64,000 nt of DNA from Trileptium ribeirensis (lineage: Eukaryota; Nematoda; Enoplea; Enoplida; Thoracostomopsidae), in the NCBI GenBank assembly GCA_030248225.1, contig JASANE010007225.1:1-64000 (forward strand), given 5' to 3'. The position numbers and the translations under genes were made by a program. This document shows positions 36,281 to 47,355 of this stretch, in pieces. Every line of letters begins with the position of its first letter. The stretch's first letter is position 1. Below the pieces are notes generated by a model, which searched no databases, was not told the DNA's origin, and worked only from the letters and a program-made list of their open reading frames with translations.

Positions 36281-37693
36281 TTAAACATAAATCTCTTCTT
36301 CCAGATTCTCACTATCTTCTTCGTCGTCTGTGGAGAATAAGTCGCTCTTTGTTCGAATTCTATATGACATGGTATTGTGATCCGTGCAGTTATGGCTTTT
36401 GAACGAGTCTATGTTTTGTTGTTCTTGTACAACATTCAACAACAATTGAGTTTCCGACGTTTCTTCAACTGGAGTAAAAGCTGGTCTATCCACAAATTCG
36501 TCCCTAAGCGCAAATGTGCGATTTTGTTGATGTCGTCTGTTGGTAAATCCTTCCACAATCGGTTTTCCAGACAACGGACTGCATTTCATTATCAGATTGG
36601 ACGTATCATACATGCAGTAGGCATTACTCCTGCTCTCTGTACATTGCGCAGTTTCTCGGATTTCTTGGCTATGTTTAATGGTATTTGATGGCTTCTTATG
36701 AACTGCAGCGGAACCATCAGCACTTATGCGTTTTTTGCATTTGTCAGGACAAGTAGCGTGGAGCAAATTCGATTGTTTTAGTGGACAGCAGTTATTACTG
36801 GTGTTCTGAATAGTCAACGTTGGCAATGTTTGAGATTTATTTGCCGACGATTCCGATGTAATAGAATATTTGCCACATTGCTTCATATTTGTAGACTGAT
36901 GGTTTACTAAGTTTAATGAATATGAACGAGGCTTAATATCAACTTCATATGCAGCATATGTTCTACTGCAACGGTGTGTGAAATGTAACGTTGACGCTCC
37001 CCATACGCTAAACGCTGTAGTTGTAGTCGGATGATTTTTCGAATTCTCAACTTGTTCGAGTGCGAAAGGTTTGTGGACAAGGCATTGCTGATATTGGTCA
37101 ATAATATGTGTCAGCGGTACTAAACTGTTGCTTTTCGCTCTTACATTTTGAAGAGTATATTTTTTAATGTCGTCTAATAACTTAGTTCTGTTGGAAGCGA
37201 GCTCTCCTAAGCTTTTTGATGAATTTAGAGCATTAGGATCATGATTGACATAAATGCTTTTTTGTAACTTCTGCAAATTAAGCTTGTCATCGTTTATCTC
37301 TTTATGACATGAAATACTTTTAGGGCTGTCTTTTTGTAGTTCGTTGTGGTTCTTTATGATGGATTCTTTGTAATCATGCTGATGTGCAATTTTAACAACA
37401 GTTTTAATATCTTCTCCTGTAGTTGGAAGCTGTGAGTATTTTCGGCTGTTATCACACTGCCAGTTGCCGTTTCCTACGGTCAACCGTCGATCAGTGTTTC
37501 CTGTTTCAGCATATACAAATCCTGCAGCCGTATCATTTGCTGCTTCCGGTATCAACGTAGCAGTCGCGGTGCTTGGCTTGTACTTATGCAGCATTGCAAA
37601 ACATTGCCTTAGCGCTCGAACAAGGCGAAGTAATATCGGAAAACGCCTTAGAAATTCCTTAAATAATAAATTAATCCAACGTAAATGATTTCG
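36281..37693 (-). CDS. GPCR gene 2 exon 5 (470-aa cytoplasmic tail)
   Basis: The longest open frame in the window. Acceptor TAG|CGAAATC, phase 0, just after an in-frame stop. It begins RNHLRWINLLFKEFLRRF, a basic amphipathic helix 8-like stretch, as in gene 1 (EFASTLRIAKIVKWLRIFF). The following roughly 440 residues are hydrophilic, low in aromatic residues and without a recognised domain, probably disordered. It ends with an acidic cluster and EEEIYV. Confidence 0.85.
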   Translation of the reverse strand, partial: RNHLRWINLLFKEFLRRFPILLRLVRALRQCFAMLHKYKPSTATATLIPEAANDTAAGFVYAETGNTDRRLTVGNGNWQCDNSRKYSQLPTTGEDIKTVVKIAHQHDYKESIIKNHNELQKDSPKSISCHKEINDDKLNLQKLQKSIYVNHDPNALNSSKSLGELASNRTKLLDDIKKYTLQNVRAKSNSLVPLTHIIDQYQQCLVHKPFALEQVENSKNHPTTTTAFSVWGASTLHFTHRCSRTYAAYEVDIKPRSYSLNLVNHQSTNMKQCGKYSITSESSANKSQTLPTLTIQNTSNNCCPLKQSNLLHATCPDKCKKRISADGSAAVHKKPSNTIKHSQEIRETAQCTESRSNAYCMYDTSNLIMKCSPLSGKPIVEGFTNRRHQQNRTFALRDEFVDRPAFTPVEETSETQLLLNVVQEQQNIDSFKSHNCTDHNTMSYRIRTKSDLFSTDDEEDSENLEEEIYV

Positions 37694-40600
37694 CTACGCT
37701 TTATAATGGTTTGGTCAGAATGTGATAAATTAGTTTACCACCATTAAATAACACTGCCATTTTGTCGGTGGTGATCGGAAGACTAAGTATACAAAAACAT
37801 CAAAACAAATCATTTTTGTACTTGCCGGTATTGTTTCCAGGTGATAGCTCGGCTATTTGGGATTTTAAAATGTTAGCAAGCATGGATATATACTGAGCAG
37901 AACTTACAAATCTTATTATGACGATACACTTCGGTTCAATACTTACAATAACATAGTAAAAAACTGAGAGATTTGTTTGTTGAGTACGAAGTTGGGTGAC
38001 CTAGTTCGGGTTGAAAGCGACGATATGCAGTTATTTAAGAGGGATAGCTACGTACACTAGTCTAAACTTCTAATTTTACATGAAATGCTGGTGTCGTAAT
38101 TTCAATAATAATACTACACAACAATCCTTTCGAGAATACGACTCATTCAGCGATCAAAGCAGGTTTTCATTTTAGAATTAATTTTAGTAACGACATTGAG
38201 ATGCCGTTATTAAACCGAACAAAGTATATTATAACTTACGGTTCTGTAATCCTTCGAACACATGCAAAAAATGTAGAAATTCACTGCATGATTTGTTACT
38301 TCAAGCAGATTTGCAACGGCTCGGAATGTTTGATATGCAAGATTTTCACGGAAAGAATCCTTGATAAACACGAGATTGATGGCAGCGGGTATGTTACAAA
38401 CGAAAAATAGCACTACAATGCTTGCAAGCATAACGAGAATACGATTCTGTTCTTGGGCACGAGGCGTAATACATTTAGCACTGCCGGTTTTGCTTCTTGT
38501 AGAATTTCCTTTAACAAAAATAATTTAACCCGTAATGAGAAGCCTTTTCAGACTGCATATCCATTCTAACAAACTTGATCCTGGTTCACGTTGTAATTCA
38601 AGTCTTCACTCAATACAACAGCGCAGCAATTTATAAATTAGCAGGCTGCACAGTCAGAAGTTTTACGTTCACGCAATAGCTTGACTTTCTGATCTGAATA
38701 CATATCTTTTTTAGGATAAGAGTTTCGCAGCAGTATAATTAGCTAGAACAACTCCCTGAATTTCTTTATATCTTATCATACTTTGGCGGCAAAAAGCAAA
38801 ATGCAAGTTTAAGAAAATAATAACTTATGACTAACACCGAGTGAAGCTAATAGGCTATTAGCCAAATGACGCTCCCAGCAACTACCTCATATGTAGTCCT
38901 GTTTGTCATTTAGCGTTAACGTAAAATACATCGGCACTGTGTAGCGCAAATAAACTTAATGCGCACTTGGCTAGAAAGCCTAAATATTGCTACTTGGTTG
39001 ATGGAAAATATAGTTCAGTTACCCTATTAGACAAATAGTATATTTACTCTAAGAGAATAGCAAACTATACAACCCTTTTAGGCGATCAGTGACGATATTT
39101 GGTCATAATTTAGTTTGTCTTCTGCTCGAACAAATCTTTTACCTTTTCCCGCATGAATAATTGTGTATTAAGTACAATGTCGAATATGTTTTTTTCCGAG
39201 ACAATGGATTGAACGCTGATTGCTTTTGTGAGACTCTTGTACGTTAGTCACTACGGTGTGTAACAGCTGTTGCTCGGTTCCTTAAGAAATCTCACAAGGT
39301 AGTAAATAACAACGCACATGCAAACGCGCGCCGCACGACAAATTATGTTATCGCATCGTATCGAAATGCACGCTGTCACTCATGTGTGAATCCACACGAG
39401 AAGCAGTAAAGGTAAAACTAAGCATCATTCACGAAATGATGATGCAATTACGCCACAGGTTTAATTTCACTCAATCCATGGCATCAAACTTTGCTCCATA
39501 AATGTTGCATGCAAATCAATAACGTAAGCATTGTTTACTTGATAAAAGTTATCACGTAATGGTGTAGATAGAAAAATACTTGGCTTCGAAGTGATTAGTA
39601 CTGTGAAAAACGAATCCGCTTCCTCACATCTCAAATCGTGACCGCGCAGTTGTAGCCCAATATTTCATTAGCAACCTTTGATAAAATGTGGCACATACGT
39701 CGCTAGTAGCGCACATGTTGCTGATTGTGATCGATGATGTGGCGTGTACAATGTTAATGTAGACTCTGATTACATTTCGGACAGCTAATGCTATCACCAC
39801 AGAGAGCTAACCGCTACATACCTTGAATATTTGATGTTGCATATTGTTTTGATGCTAATTCATCTTGATTATCGAAATATTATTGAAAATAGTAAAATTT
39901 TGGGAAAATCAGATTTTTAACAGTGGTAAAACCAAAATTTAAAGTTGCAATTTACTTTAGTGCAGGGTGAGCTCAATTATTCAACACTTGTTCATAGCAA
40001 ATATAAATAAATAAAAATTTCGAAAAAATAGATTTTTTGCCGCCTTTATGCCTGTCAGCCGTAATCGAGACGTTTGCCGTGCACCATTTTCGCCAGGTAT
40101 CCGCATTCTACCGGATGGCCTAGTTAAATACATCACTTCATGCCACTATGCAGTACTGCGCATTCCAAATAGATTTAGTGCACAAGTTAATAAACCCGAA
40201 AACAATGTTACAGCCTACCGGCTGTGACAAAATCATGGCTTGAATACGGAGATTATGTGGTACATTTGAGAAAGCTAATAATACATAAGATATAAATGGT
40301 ACAGCCAACGCCATTTGTTATTGGCACGAGTGTGTAGACTTGTTCAACAGTTCAAACTACATCACTGAAACACAACATGTTTTGAGATAACTTTGAGGGC
40401 ATTTGTTTATAAGCATTAATCACCGTTGGGTTTACTCAGTGGTAATTACAAACATTAATTATTTCACGGCACCTTCGTACGTTCGCGATTTTTAGCCGCT
40501 ATGGTCCGTGGATATCTGGAAATTTTTCTATATATACTGGGTTTTTGTACATATTGTCGGCTGCATGGGACCAATTAATAAACTTACAATATTTATAAAC

Positions 40601-43600
40601 TTAAAAAAAACTCCGAAAACGTTAAAAAATATTTCATTACAAAATAAGTTTTCTTTTTATGCAAGATATACTATCCTGTTCCTAGGTTACTGCACTGCTG
40701 CAAAGCTTTATTGCAACAGTGGCTATAGTTTAGGTATGCATGTCCAGATATCCGTAATTTCTTTGCTATTAATTGTGTTTGATCGTCGGCACATAATAGT
40801 AATAGAATTTATCAATACATATACTTTTCCAAGACATTCAAATTCCTAATTTTAGGTCAGTTTCGTTGTTTTCGTCTATAACATAGATACCGTGTACATT
40901 TTGTATTTGACGTTTTACAGGTGATATGGCATATTTCATCCGCATGCGTATCTAGGCGATAAACATTTTGTTAAATGCATATTGTAGCAAAAACTACCAA
41001 CTTTGTGTCAAAATCTGATATGTATTGATATCGCTATTGAAACTAGTGATATTTGGCTTCGATTTATACAGTTGCCTTTAGCCCATAACTATATTATCAG
41101 TAATTTGCAATATCGTCGTAACCGTGGAACAGACAGGTAGAAGCATTACATTGGGCCAACATTTGTTTATGCTACTGTTTATAGCTTTGGAACTTTTTGA
41201 TTCGAGTAGGTTCATCATTTCACTGTGCGCTTGCCGTTCCGCTACAGGCGAATAGTGTTTAATAATGTCGATTTCAAATTTGGTTTCGAAATACAATATA
41301 AAAAGAAGGGCCAGAATTAGACTAATTATGTATTTCATTGACACAATTTTATTGGAAATATGAATTTGAGAAACCGGAATGATATTGCGTTTGTCTAGCA
41401 CAAAAATTTTATGGCACAAATAGCAGTTGTATAAAGGTAGTTATGCGAATTATGCAAGCACTTGTACTGGCTGCTGGTAATTACAACTAAAAAAGTTGCT
41501 GTCATAACATTAATTTAACAAAACCATTGTTCTTGGATCGTTCAATAAATTCTAATGGTCTCTAAGTAACTGTATATATTTGTAGAGAAACAGTATGACA
41601 TCATTTTGCAAAGCCATACCGCTGGGACGAGAAATAGCATGTGCTTCAGGGATTAAAGTTTGCGATGTTCGAAATATTTGTGGACGGCTATTTGTCTGCA
41701 ATATAAGCAATATGGGCGAATAGTGCCACAGTGCTATGTTATGGAATTTCTGCGCATCTCGTCTTGCGCTGGGTAATCTTATAATATAATGTTGGAGTGG
41801 CAGATGTAATAATGATGAACGATAGAAAGAAAATTGTTTCCAGAGCGCCAATATGTTTTCAGAGTTTCATTGCTCACGGCTGTTCCGCTTAGTCATCGGC
41901 ATAAGTCTTACCGAGCATTGCTTGTCGCCTTTTCTTGATCCATCGAATGCGAACGATAATATGAATATTAAGGTACGTCAGTGCAACGATTGGAATAAGT
42001 CGAAGTAGACATTCACGTGTCCATTTGTAAACAACAAAAAACGAATGATTTGCCCATATCGGATTGTCTTTGAAATCGTATTTACAAATATCATTTTCTG
42101 TTGTCGCTTTGTCACAGTTTGTTTTTGGTGGAGCCGCTAAGAAAATAATCAGTAACTACTTGTATAGCAAAGAAAGATATTGTCAGGTCGTGACAGTGAT
42201 TTTAGCAGCGATATAAAAGTAATCGTTTGCACAAATATGATAACAAATGTATGTAACCTTTTTCTTACTGAGAATGATTTTAACTATTCAACTCATTGTC
42301 AGAACAAACACCGTCCTTCTCCACATAACAAAAACTTAATGCAACATGGCTGTGGGCAATAAATCACAGAGATAGAAGTCTGCAAGATCGCGATCTCAAC
42401 TCTCAGCAGCAAATACAATAATTGTTTTTCCATTGTAACAATCTGACATACCAATGTAGCAGCGCAACATAGATTAATTCAGAACAGCTAAGCAGATGAA
42501 TTTGATACTGCCTTTTACGAATAAATAAGAACATCGCGTACAATACTTGTGGCATGTTATCGTAATCTGTTATCACAGCTCATAGAGGGTGTATCACGCA
42601 ATGGGAAGCTGCATTTTCAGAATAATGGCGCTGAATCGTTTGCGGATTTAACCCTTTAGTGCGTAAAGTTACACTTTTGTCGCAGCGTACATTTTAAAGC
42701 GATATGTTAGTCTACTTTGTGGTACGGCGTGCGTTTGCAAGTGCTTTGTTGGCTTTCCGCGGTTCCCTAAACAACGTAGCAACAGCTACTAAATAGCGTA
42801 ATGGCTAGTGCACCACGCTCGGAGCCAAACAAACCTGTTTCAATCCGACGATACGGCGAAGGTTTATTCAATATTGAACAAACCACGTTGGTTTACGAAT
42901 GAACGATTAAACTAAGCTTGACTGTGCCGCGTAGTTTGATATGTTTACGCTCAAACAGATCTGTTCTATATATTTTATGTTACAAAACTGCATTGCCAAA
43001 ATTTATGCGGAATTCACGTTATAATGTTCCCACCACTTGGAACTTATGTACCCCACACAGTGGCAGGCACACCCTAGACTATAGGGTGTCTTAGACACCC
43101 CTGTGTTTTTAAATAGTTTCAAATAAATTTCAAACAAAGCTAGCTAATAGTTTGGCTTATTTCAGACGGTGTCAATGAACCGTCGTTGCTTTTTCGCTTT
43201 GCTGAGGGTTTCCGTCACCCCGTGGGGTCATTTTACATAGGGCCTACAGGATACCATAGAAACACCGCATTGGCAAGCATAAAACACCGAAATACTACAT
43301 TGCCAAGATGAGGTATCTAGGGGTGTGCCCGACACCCTCATATTTTGTTATATGGTGTGGTTGTCACTGTCACCGTCTTTACGGTATAGTCTACACTACA
43401 GGGGAACAAAAGTTCCAACTGTTGGGGACATTATAACATGATTCCCGCATTAGCTGAGATAGTAATTGGTTCACATTTTATCTAAATTTTCTTGTTAATT
43501 ATTATTGGTGCGACAAGTTGGTTTTGGTGGAAGCAAAATTCTGAATTCTGGTAGATGTGAGAACTCTGGCAGGTATGAACTGAGCTCTTCTCCAAAACAG

Positions 43601-46600
43601 AGTGGGAAACACTGTAAAATATTTCAATTCCTCCGCAACGTAAAATAAATTGAGAAGAAATTATACGAATGGTTATTTTTTCGTTTGAAATTATAACAGT
43701 AATATTTTCGCATGCGTTTATCAAAAAATGTGCAACCAGTGGTTATGCTTATAAAGTATTGATATTATAACAATAAAATTGTCACGAAGCATTTGGCAGA
43801 TGTAAGACGAGCAACGCCATTGCTCAGTAATTCTGGTAAATTTTACCTAAACTAGAACGCTTGTTTTAAAATATAATCTATGGTTTACAGAAGTTTTGAA
43901 AGGTGTAAAAGGATTACTTTTGAAAAGAGCAGGCCATTTGGAACAGCAACAGAACCAGCATATCGATTCTCTTTGCAAATATTTATTTTATGGCGTTTAG
44001 TACTTCTGCCACTTTCTCAGAAAGTACTAAAAGAGTACTAAAACCTTAGCACACCCAGACAGAAATTTATCAATTTTGCAGATGCAAGCCAATTAACTCT
44101 GTTCAACGAGGTGGTTCAGATGATATCTATTGCGGTCATATTTATGACAATTTTTTTGGATTTAGTTAAGTTACCAATGGCCTCAAAATTTAACAGAAAA
44201 TATCAAATATTTCTCAATAAATGTATAACTTGATATTATCATTCGAACCGCAAGGCGATTGGTGTAATAATCAACTCATTGGGTTTATGTATTAACCTTT
44301 TAGGTTAAGCTAAGTCTTAGGATAACGCCTTCATATCCTCCAAATGGCAGTAATTCATTAACCCATCTTGCTGTTAGGCCGATCTTGTAATGCGGTTTGA
44401 ATTGTATATAACATAATACTTATATTGCGACCATTTTTTTGAAAATTTTTAGTAGCAAGAGTAACCAAATGCTAACAAAGATAGTCGAAGTTTTCTGAAC
44501 CGCCTCGCCGCGTTAAGAAAAATGATGCCACAACTTCGCTGTATCTTTAATATTTATGAATTTCTTGCTGGAGGATTCTGGGATATTCCCTTTTAACACC
44601 AAATTTATATAATTAATTAGATACCTAGTCGAATAATTGAAATACTTACAGCGGCTGGGCGCTATTTTGACATGCTTCTTGAAACACATAGGAATATATA
44701 GAAATGCACTAAAAATGTACGCAATTGCAATAACTGTCCCAGCCAATCTAGCAGTATTCCATTGTCGAAACTTCGACGGGCATACAACTGAGACGTAACG
44801 ATCGACGGTAAGCGCTATGATGATTAGAACTCCGGCCGCAATAAAGAAATTGATCAACGGGAGTTCAAAGTGTGCCCCGAACACGGCGATAGAAAAATTA
44901 GTTCCAGGCAACAGTCCTGATGTTCGCAGTATGAAAAGGAATGTAAATACCATGCAGCCCAAATCAGCGATAGCAAGTGCTCGAACATACATATATGACA
45001 CAGCCTGAAATTTCACATTTAAATATGTATAATTAATTTTTCACTAATCAAGGCATTTGGAAATACATTTCTTTCAATATTTGAACTAAATTTTCTGAGG
45101 TATTACGGTGCTGCTTTGCCAGCATCGTTGGGTCAGAAGCGTAAAATTTTATATTTCAAAGGATAATTAAAAATGCAAAAGAACTGACTCGCATTAAATA
45201 ACACATTTTATAACTATATATTTTGTATTTTTATAAGCGGAAGCCCTGAAAACGTTTTTAAATTTAAATTTTATTTTACTCTGGGTACCCGCAAAATTAT
45301 TTCTTCTGAACTGAATGAACATTACACAATCCGGCAACGAACATATTCATTCTAGCATTTTATGGCTCAATAATCTTTAAGAGCCGTCGTCAACATGGCA
45401 TCAGGAGCGGATATGCATAAACCAGATAGTCTTTAACTAATTTCGTATTGAAATTAATTATAGCTTTTTATCATCATCATATTTTGGGCATCGATAGCAT
45501 ACTATACGTTCTCATTTTGTGGGTACATAACATAATATTACATGTAATAGTTAAGAGAAAGGAATTACATTGTGTATTTGTTGTAAATGTCTTTAGTTTA
45601 AACAAACTTCAAAACTGTATACTTCAAGACGGAATTAACGCACTAACCATCGCATTGAATTTACAAAAGCTAAGTTTTTTAAAGCGAAAAATTTTGTGTT
45701 TACTAAAAGTAAAAATTTTTGAAGATGAGTGGTTTCGCCCCAAAAATTAAGCTTGTGATTGGCAATAATTAAATTAAAAGTAAACGTTGAAAATGATGAC
45801 TATTCTCTCGAGATAGATGACGATTGTGTCCGTAATTTCTTTTTAAATCGTAGTATGTAAATTATTATAATGCGGTCTATTAATGCGGTTCATTTATTGA
45901 AAAGCAGTTTGTATAATTTCAATAGAATGATCACAGGTTTCAAAGGTTACATGAATACCTCTGACGAAAATGTAAGTTAACATTATTTCAAGTTGAACAA
46001 GCCAAAAGCACCGAAACTGCAAATCTTTCTGTTTGTTACATAACATATTGGTACAACTGTGTATAAAAGCAAATGCCTGCGAAACTCAAATTTAAGTGAA
46101 GTGGACATTTAATTTTAACATGTTAAAGTGTTAGTTCGGTTTAAACACTGTGCCATGCCTATCGGAAAATTTGTGATATCCCGTCATAATCACGGCATCG
46201 ACATATATTTTTGCTGGCGCACTATGACTTCCAACAATGTAGCTCTTCAAAAATTGGGGATATAAGTCAAATCGATATTGGTACATCATTTTTACGGTAA
46301 TCACGAAGATTGTAGTACTCACGACTAGGTCACCCAGATGGCACATGATACAGTCAATTTTGTGGTCCAGTAGCGAAAAGTATATATAAACAAAAATGCA
46401 AATTTTTGAAATTTTTTTCGCTGTAAACATTTCATGCATTGATTTGATAGTTTAATCACTGTAGTCGGTTATTGATGATACGATGTCTGTGCTGTAGGAC
46501 AAGTACTTCGGCAACGTTGCAATATGCCATGTCAGCGCAATAGGCAGTCAGCAATCCTAAACCGATGCGTACTTCTTTGTTTACAATGCAGCATATATAA

Positions 46601-47355
46601 CTGCTTTACGTAGCATAGCTCACCTTGACTGTGGCAACGCCACGAATCACATTTCTTATAAATACTAACGTTGAGAAAACTAAAGCCTCGTGTCCATGTG
46701 TCGTGCTTAGTGTCCACCATGCTCGCGACGCACTTTAATAGGTTAGAAGCATAATTCTATGCCAAAGAATACATTGAAATGCCTAGATATAAATTCAAAT
46801 TTCTGTTATAAACAATTCCTGGAGCATTAGATTAATATTCATAAAAGCGGCTACAAAAATGGAGCGAATAAAAGGCAACGAAGTCGAAGTGGAGACACAT
46901 TAGATTTTGTCTGTTGTAAAGTTAACATGGTGTCATCCAGATATGGTAATCTGCCGTGAGACTAGTAGACAGTATTGGCCGGCTGACTAAGTCCCAACTG
47001 TTACAATAATGCTATGGTCCTGCTACGTCGCATATACCCAAAAGTTTGCAGCAGAATAAAGCAAAACAAACTGTGAAACAATACTCCCAGCTAGCATTCA
47101 ATTATGGTAAGGTGATGATTATTGACAAAATACAATCAAAGTTACCTGTAAAACAGGACTTCGTAGTGTAATAATATTAAGAATATTTCCGAATATTCCA
47201 CATATACATACGGTTGGAAGGACCAAACTGTACGCAACCATGTGAATGGCTTTGATCTTTGCCTTTATCTCTGCATTTTCTATCGCCGAGTTTACATCAT
47301 TAGCACTATCGTTCGAAATCGTTTCATTTAGCGTTAGGTTTGCAACAACCGACAT
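36281..47355 (-). CDS. GPCR gene 2: class A peptide-receptor-like, 823 aa, five exons, very long tail
   Basis: Joined exons 47146-47355, 44650-45004, 41912-42136, 38240-38508 and 36281-37693 give 2472 bp and close in frame with phases 0, 1, 1, 0, the same as gene 1. Seven-helix receptor of the plasma membrane. Visible features: N-terminal glycosylation sites NLT, NET and NDS; TM1 with GNILN; Asp2.50 at residue 84; TM3 with HFELPLIN and DRY at 138-140; TM5 after YKWTRECLLR; TM6 with CNIPAA at about 301-306; TM7 with NFYIFCMCSKDYR; and a 470-aa Ser/Asn/Thr-rich tail ending in an acidic stretch (DDEEDSENLEEE). Cys3.25 is alanine and NPxxY is NFY, as in gene 1, suggesting subfamily traits and not decay. 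The long tail could carry phosphorylation and scaffold sites; that is inference. Assigned to FMRFamide-receptor-like invertebrate GPCRs by remembered pattern; ligand unknown. Confidence 0.88.
37694..38239 (-). other. GPCR gene 2 intron 4 (0.55 kb)
   Basis: Short phase 0 intron, much smaller than the 4.6-kb intron at the same place in gene 1. No repeats recognised. Confidence 0.7.
38240..38508 (-). CDS. GPCR gene 2 exon 4 (TM6, TM7)
   Basis: Encodes residues 265-353. The acceptor is TTAAAG|GAAATTC; the donor is AGAACC|GTAAGT, phase 0. TM6 FFVCNIPAAINLVF and TM7 ending VNFYIFCMCSKDYRT align residue by residue with gene 1 exon 4. Confidence 0.89.
38509..41911 (-). other. GPCR gene 2 intron 3 (3.4 kb)
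   Basis: Phase 1 intron. It holds a fragment of the tRNA-like MITE (39262-39350) and minus-strand open frames at 41078-41419 and 41552-41851. The latter frames have a hydrophobic start or odd motifs but no assignable family; they are not annotated as genes. Confidence 0.55.
39262..39350 (-). mobile_element. Fragment of the tRNA-like piggyBac MITE (copy c)
   Basis: Reverse-oriented match to the 49957-50221 element: GTTGCTCGGTTCCTTAAG followed by the complement of the TTGTTATTCGC block with small deletions. Ends not preserved. Confidence 0.6.
41912..42136 (-). CDS. GPCR gene 2 exon 3 (ECL2, TM5)
   Basis: Encodes residues 190-263. The acceptor is TTCTTAG|CGGCTCC; the donor is CTCG|GTAAGA, phase 1. 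ECL2 holds two cysteines (NCDK, ICKY) and a glycosylation site NHS. TM5 follows FFVVYKWTRECLLR; the exon ends IKKRRQAML. Confidence 0.87.
42648..42910 (+). mobile_element. Old full-length copy of the tRNA-like piggyBac MITE
   Basis: Flanked by TTAA on both sides (42648-42651 and 42907-42910), 255 bp between, close to the 265 bp of the fresh copies. It starts CCCTTTAGTGCGTAAAG. The centre matches the others through GTTCCCTAAACAACGTAGCA, a degenerate box A region (TAGCGTAATGGCTAGTG) and a box B-like TTTCAATCC. The right terminus has decayed. Confidence 0.62.
43003..43452. mobile_element. PIF/Harbinger-type MITE, 444 bp
   Basis: The element at 43006-43449 is flanked by TTA. Left end TGCGGAATTCACGTTATAATG; the right end is the complement of TGCGGGAATCATGTTATAATG. 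Subterminal TTGGAACTT words occur in both arms. Same family as 19767-20276. It lies wholly in intron 2 of gene 2. Confidence 0.82.
44100..44515. repeat. Dispersed repeat family R1, copy 4, with inverted ends
   Basis: Starts CGAGGTGGTTCAGA (44109) and ends in its near-complement TCTGAACCGCCTCG (about 44495-44508), so this copy is bounded by inverted repeats, unlike the other R1 copies. It includes the shared AAATGTATAACTTGATAT and TTCGAACCGC words. No target duplication is clear. Confidence 0.6.
44650..45004 (-). CDS. GPCR gene 2 exon 2 (TM2, TM3, TM4)
   Basis: Encodes residues 71-188 plus one base of Ser189. The acceptor is ATTTCAG|GCTGTG; the donor is CGCT|GTAAGT, phase 1. Contains AIADLGCMVF, HFELPLIN, TVDRYVSV and YIPMCFKKH. 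This exon alone identifies a class A GPCR. Confidence 0.9.
45005..47145 (-). other. GPCR gene 2 intron 1 (2.1 kb)
   Basis: Phase 0 intron, AT-rich. A minus-strand open frame at 46131-46439 encodes a hydrophobic segment, but no family or splice context supports it. Nothing else recognised. Confidence 0.55.
47146..47355 (-). CDS. GPCR gene 2 exon 1 (N-terminus and TM1)
   Basis: Encodes residues 1-70. The extracellular stretch has three potential N-glycosylation sites; TM1 covers about 41-63 (VLPTVCICGIFGNILNIITL). The exon ends LRSPVLQ, and the donor CAG|GTAACT is phase 0, identical in position to gene 1 exon 1. Confidence 0.86.

Larger units (their letters stand above)
42137..44649 (-). other. 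GPCR gene 2 intron 2 (2.5 kb) with repeats
   Basis: Phase 1 intron containing an old full-length tRNA-like MITE (42652-42906), a Harbinger-type MITE (43006-43449) and an R1 repeat (44100-44515). More than a third of it is identifiable mobile DNA. Confidence 0.65.

Noticed and set aside
41078..41419. Minus-strand frame resembling a type II membrane protein start
   Set aside because: A hydrophobic stretch alone is weak evidence in AT-rich DNA; no domain or partner exon found.
41552..41851. Minus-strand frame containing SRPSGMAL, considered as a sialyltransferase S motif
   Set aside because: It lacks the Cys-Asp and Tyr-Gly parts of motif S, lies 10 kb away and on the opposite strand from the motif L-like frame, and has no splice support.
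46131..46439. Minus-strand open frame with a hydrophobic segment in gene 2 intron 1
   Set aside because: No recognisable family, no supporting neighbouring exons on the strand, and length within chance for this sequence.
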